Source: Wenzhouxiangella sp. (GTDB lineage Bacteria > Pseudomonadota > Gammaproteobacteria > Xanthomonadales > Wenzhouxiangellaceae). From it: a stretch of DNA of 5,593 bases. A program made the position numbers and the translations under genes. The stretch covers positions 1 through 5,593 of the forward strand of contig SKZJ01000074.1 of NCBI GenBank assembly GCA_007127425.1. The letters are read 5' to 3'. The notes beneath the pieces were generated by a model, which worked only from the letters and a program-made list of their open reading frames with translations, searched no databases and had not been told where the DNA came from. Positions 5,473 through 5,593 of the stretch are shown here, in pieces. Numbering within the stretch: the stretch's first letter is position 1; each line of letters opens with the position of its first letter.

Positions 5473-5593
5473 GGAACCTCTGAACAACTCTGCGCGGGCG
5501 CGACGGAGCCTTTGCGGGATGACCCGGTGCGGCTTCGGCGAGCGTGGTTTGGTTATTCCAAATGAGCGAGCCGAAACGCAGCGGGTCGCCCGC
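5473..5593. repeat. Structured non-coding repeat element (copy 2), MITE/REP-like, cut by window end
   Basis: It begins directly after the kinase stop codon with the 22-base sequence shared with 4474-4495. It then contains a long imperfect inverted repeat: the arm 5514-5539 (GCGGG-AT-GACCCG-GTGCGGCTTCGGC) faces 5570-5593 (GCCGAAACGCAGCGGGTC then GCCCGC), with about 22 pairs and small bulges. An inner perfect stem TTTGG (5548-5552)/CCAAA (5558-5562) closes on a TTATT loop. No open reading frame of note lies here. The long hairpin plus a repeated end suggests a non-autonomous mobile element or extragenic palindromic repeat. A role as a transcript-end structure for the kinase gene is also possible, though no T-tract is visible. 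Confidence 0.6.

Noticed and set aside
1..5593. CRISPR array, tRNA/rRNA, transposase, phage or defence genes
   Set aside because: No regularly spaced repeats, no cloverleaf or rRNA sequence, and no DDE/DEDD, integrase, nuclease or toxin-antitoxin motif were seen in any real frame; the window is ordinary envelope-related chromosome apart from the repeat element.

Overview
The window is GC-rich and densely coding, with short intergenic gaps. Everything in it looks like chromosomal cell-envelope housekeeping DNA of a Gram-negative bacterium. The outer-membrane beta-barrel protein ending in phenylalanine, the periplasmic YafK/DpaA-like L,D-transpeptidase-fold enzyme and the GC-rich codon usage point to a proteobacterium. 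A gammaproteobacterium of the Xanthomonadales/Lysobacterales or Wenzhouxiangella type is my best guess, partly because the first protein ends in an 'F-x-D-R-F-E'-like tail that I associate with secreted proteins of that group. The taxonomy is inference, not demonstrated.

Layout from left to right. (1) Bases 2-466, plus strand: the 3' end of a gene for a secreted protein with a C-terminal IPT/TIG (Ig-like) domain; its start lies outside the window. (2) Bases 527-1309, minus strand: an exported L,D-transpeptidase-fold (YkuD) protein of the YafK/DpaA type, convergent with gene 1. (3) Bases 1395-2600, minus strand: a multi-pass membrane protein of unknown function, upstream of gene 2 and probably co-oriented with it as a short transcription unit. 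(4) Bases 2601-2738: a divergent intergenic region with AT-rich -10-like elements on both strands and a clean 16-bp interrupted palindrome. (5) Bases 2739-3392, plus strand: a small OmpW/OmpA-like outer-membrane barrel protein. (6) Bases 3432-4484, plus strand: a CNNM/DUF21-type membrane transport protein with a degenerate CBS-like tail, 39 bases downstream of the barrel gene. (7) Bases 4576-5472, plus strand: a YegS/DgkB-type lipid (diacylglycerol) kinase that appears to start with TTG. (8) Bases 5473-5593: a structured non-coding element with a long imperfect inverted repeat, running to the edge of the window.

The genes share an envelope theme (peptidoglycan or lipoprotein editing, outer-membrane barrel, cation transport, lipid phosphorylation), but nothing shows that they form one pathway. 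There is no CRISPR array, rRNA, tRNA, transposase, phage gene or recognisable defence system. The most unusual feature is a short repeat (20 of 22 bases identical, exactly 999 bases apart) that begins at the end of each of the last two genes. In the first copy it supplies the stop codon. Together with the long hairpin after the second copy, it suggests a small non-autonomous mobile or REP-like element family.
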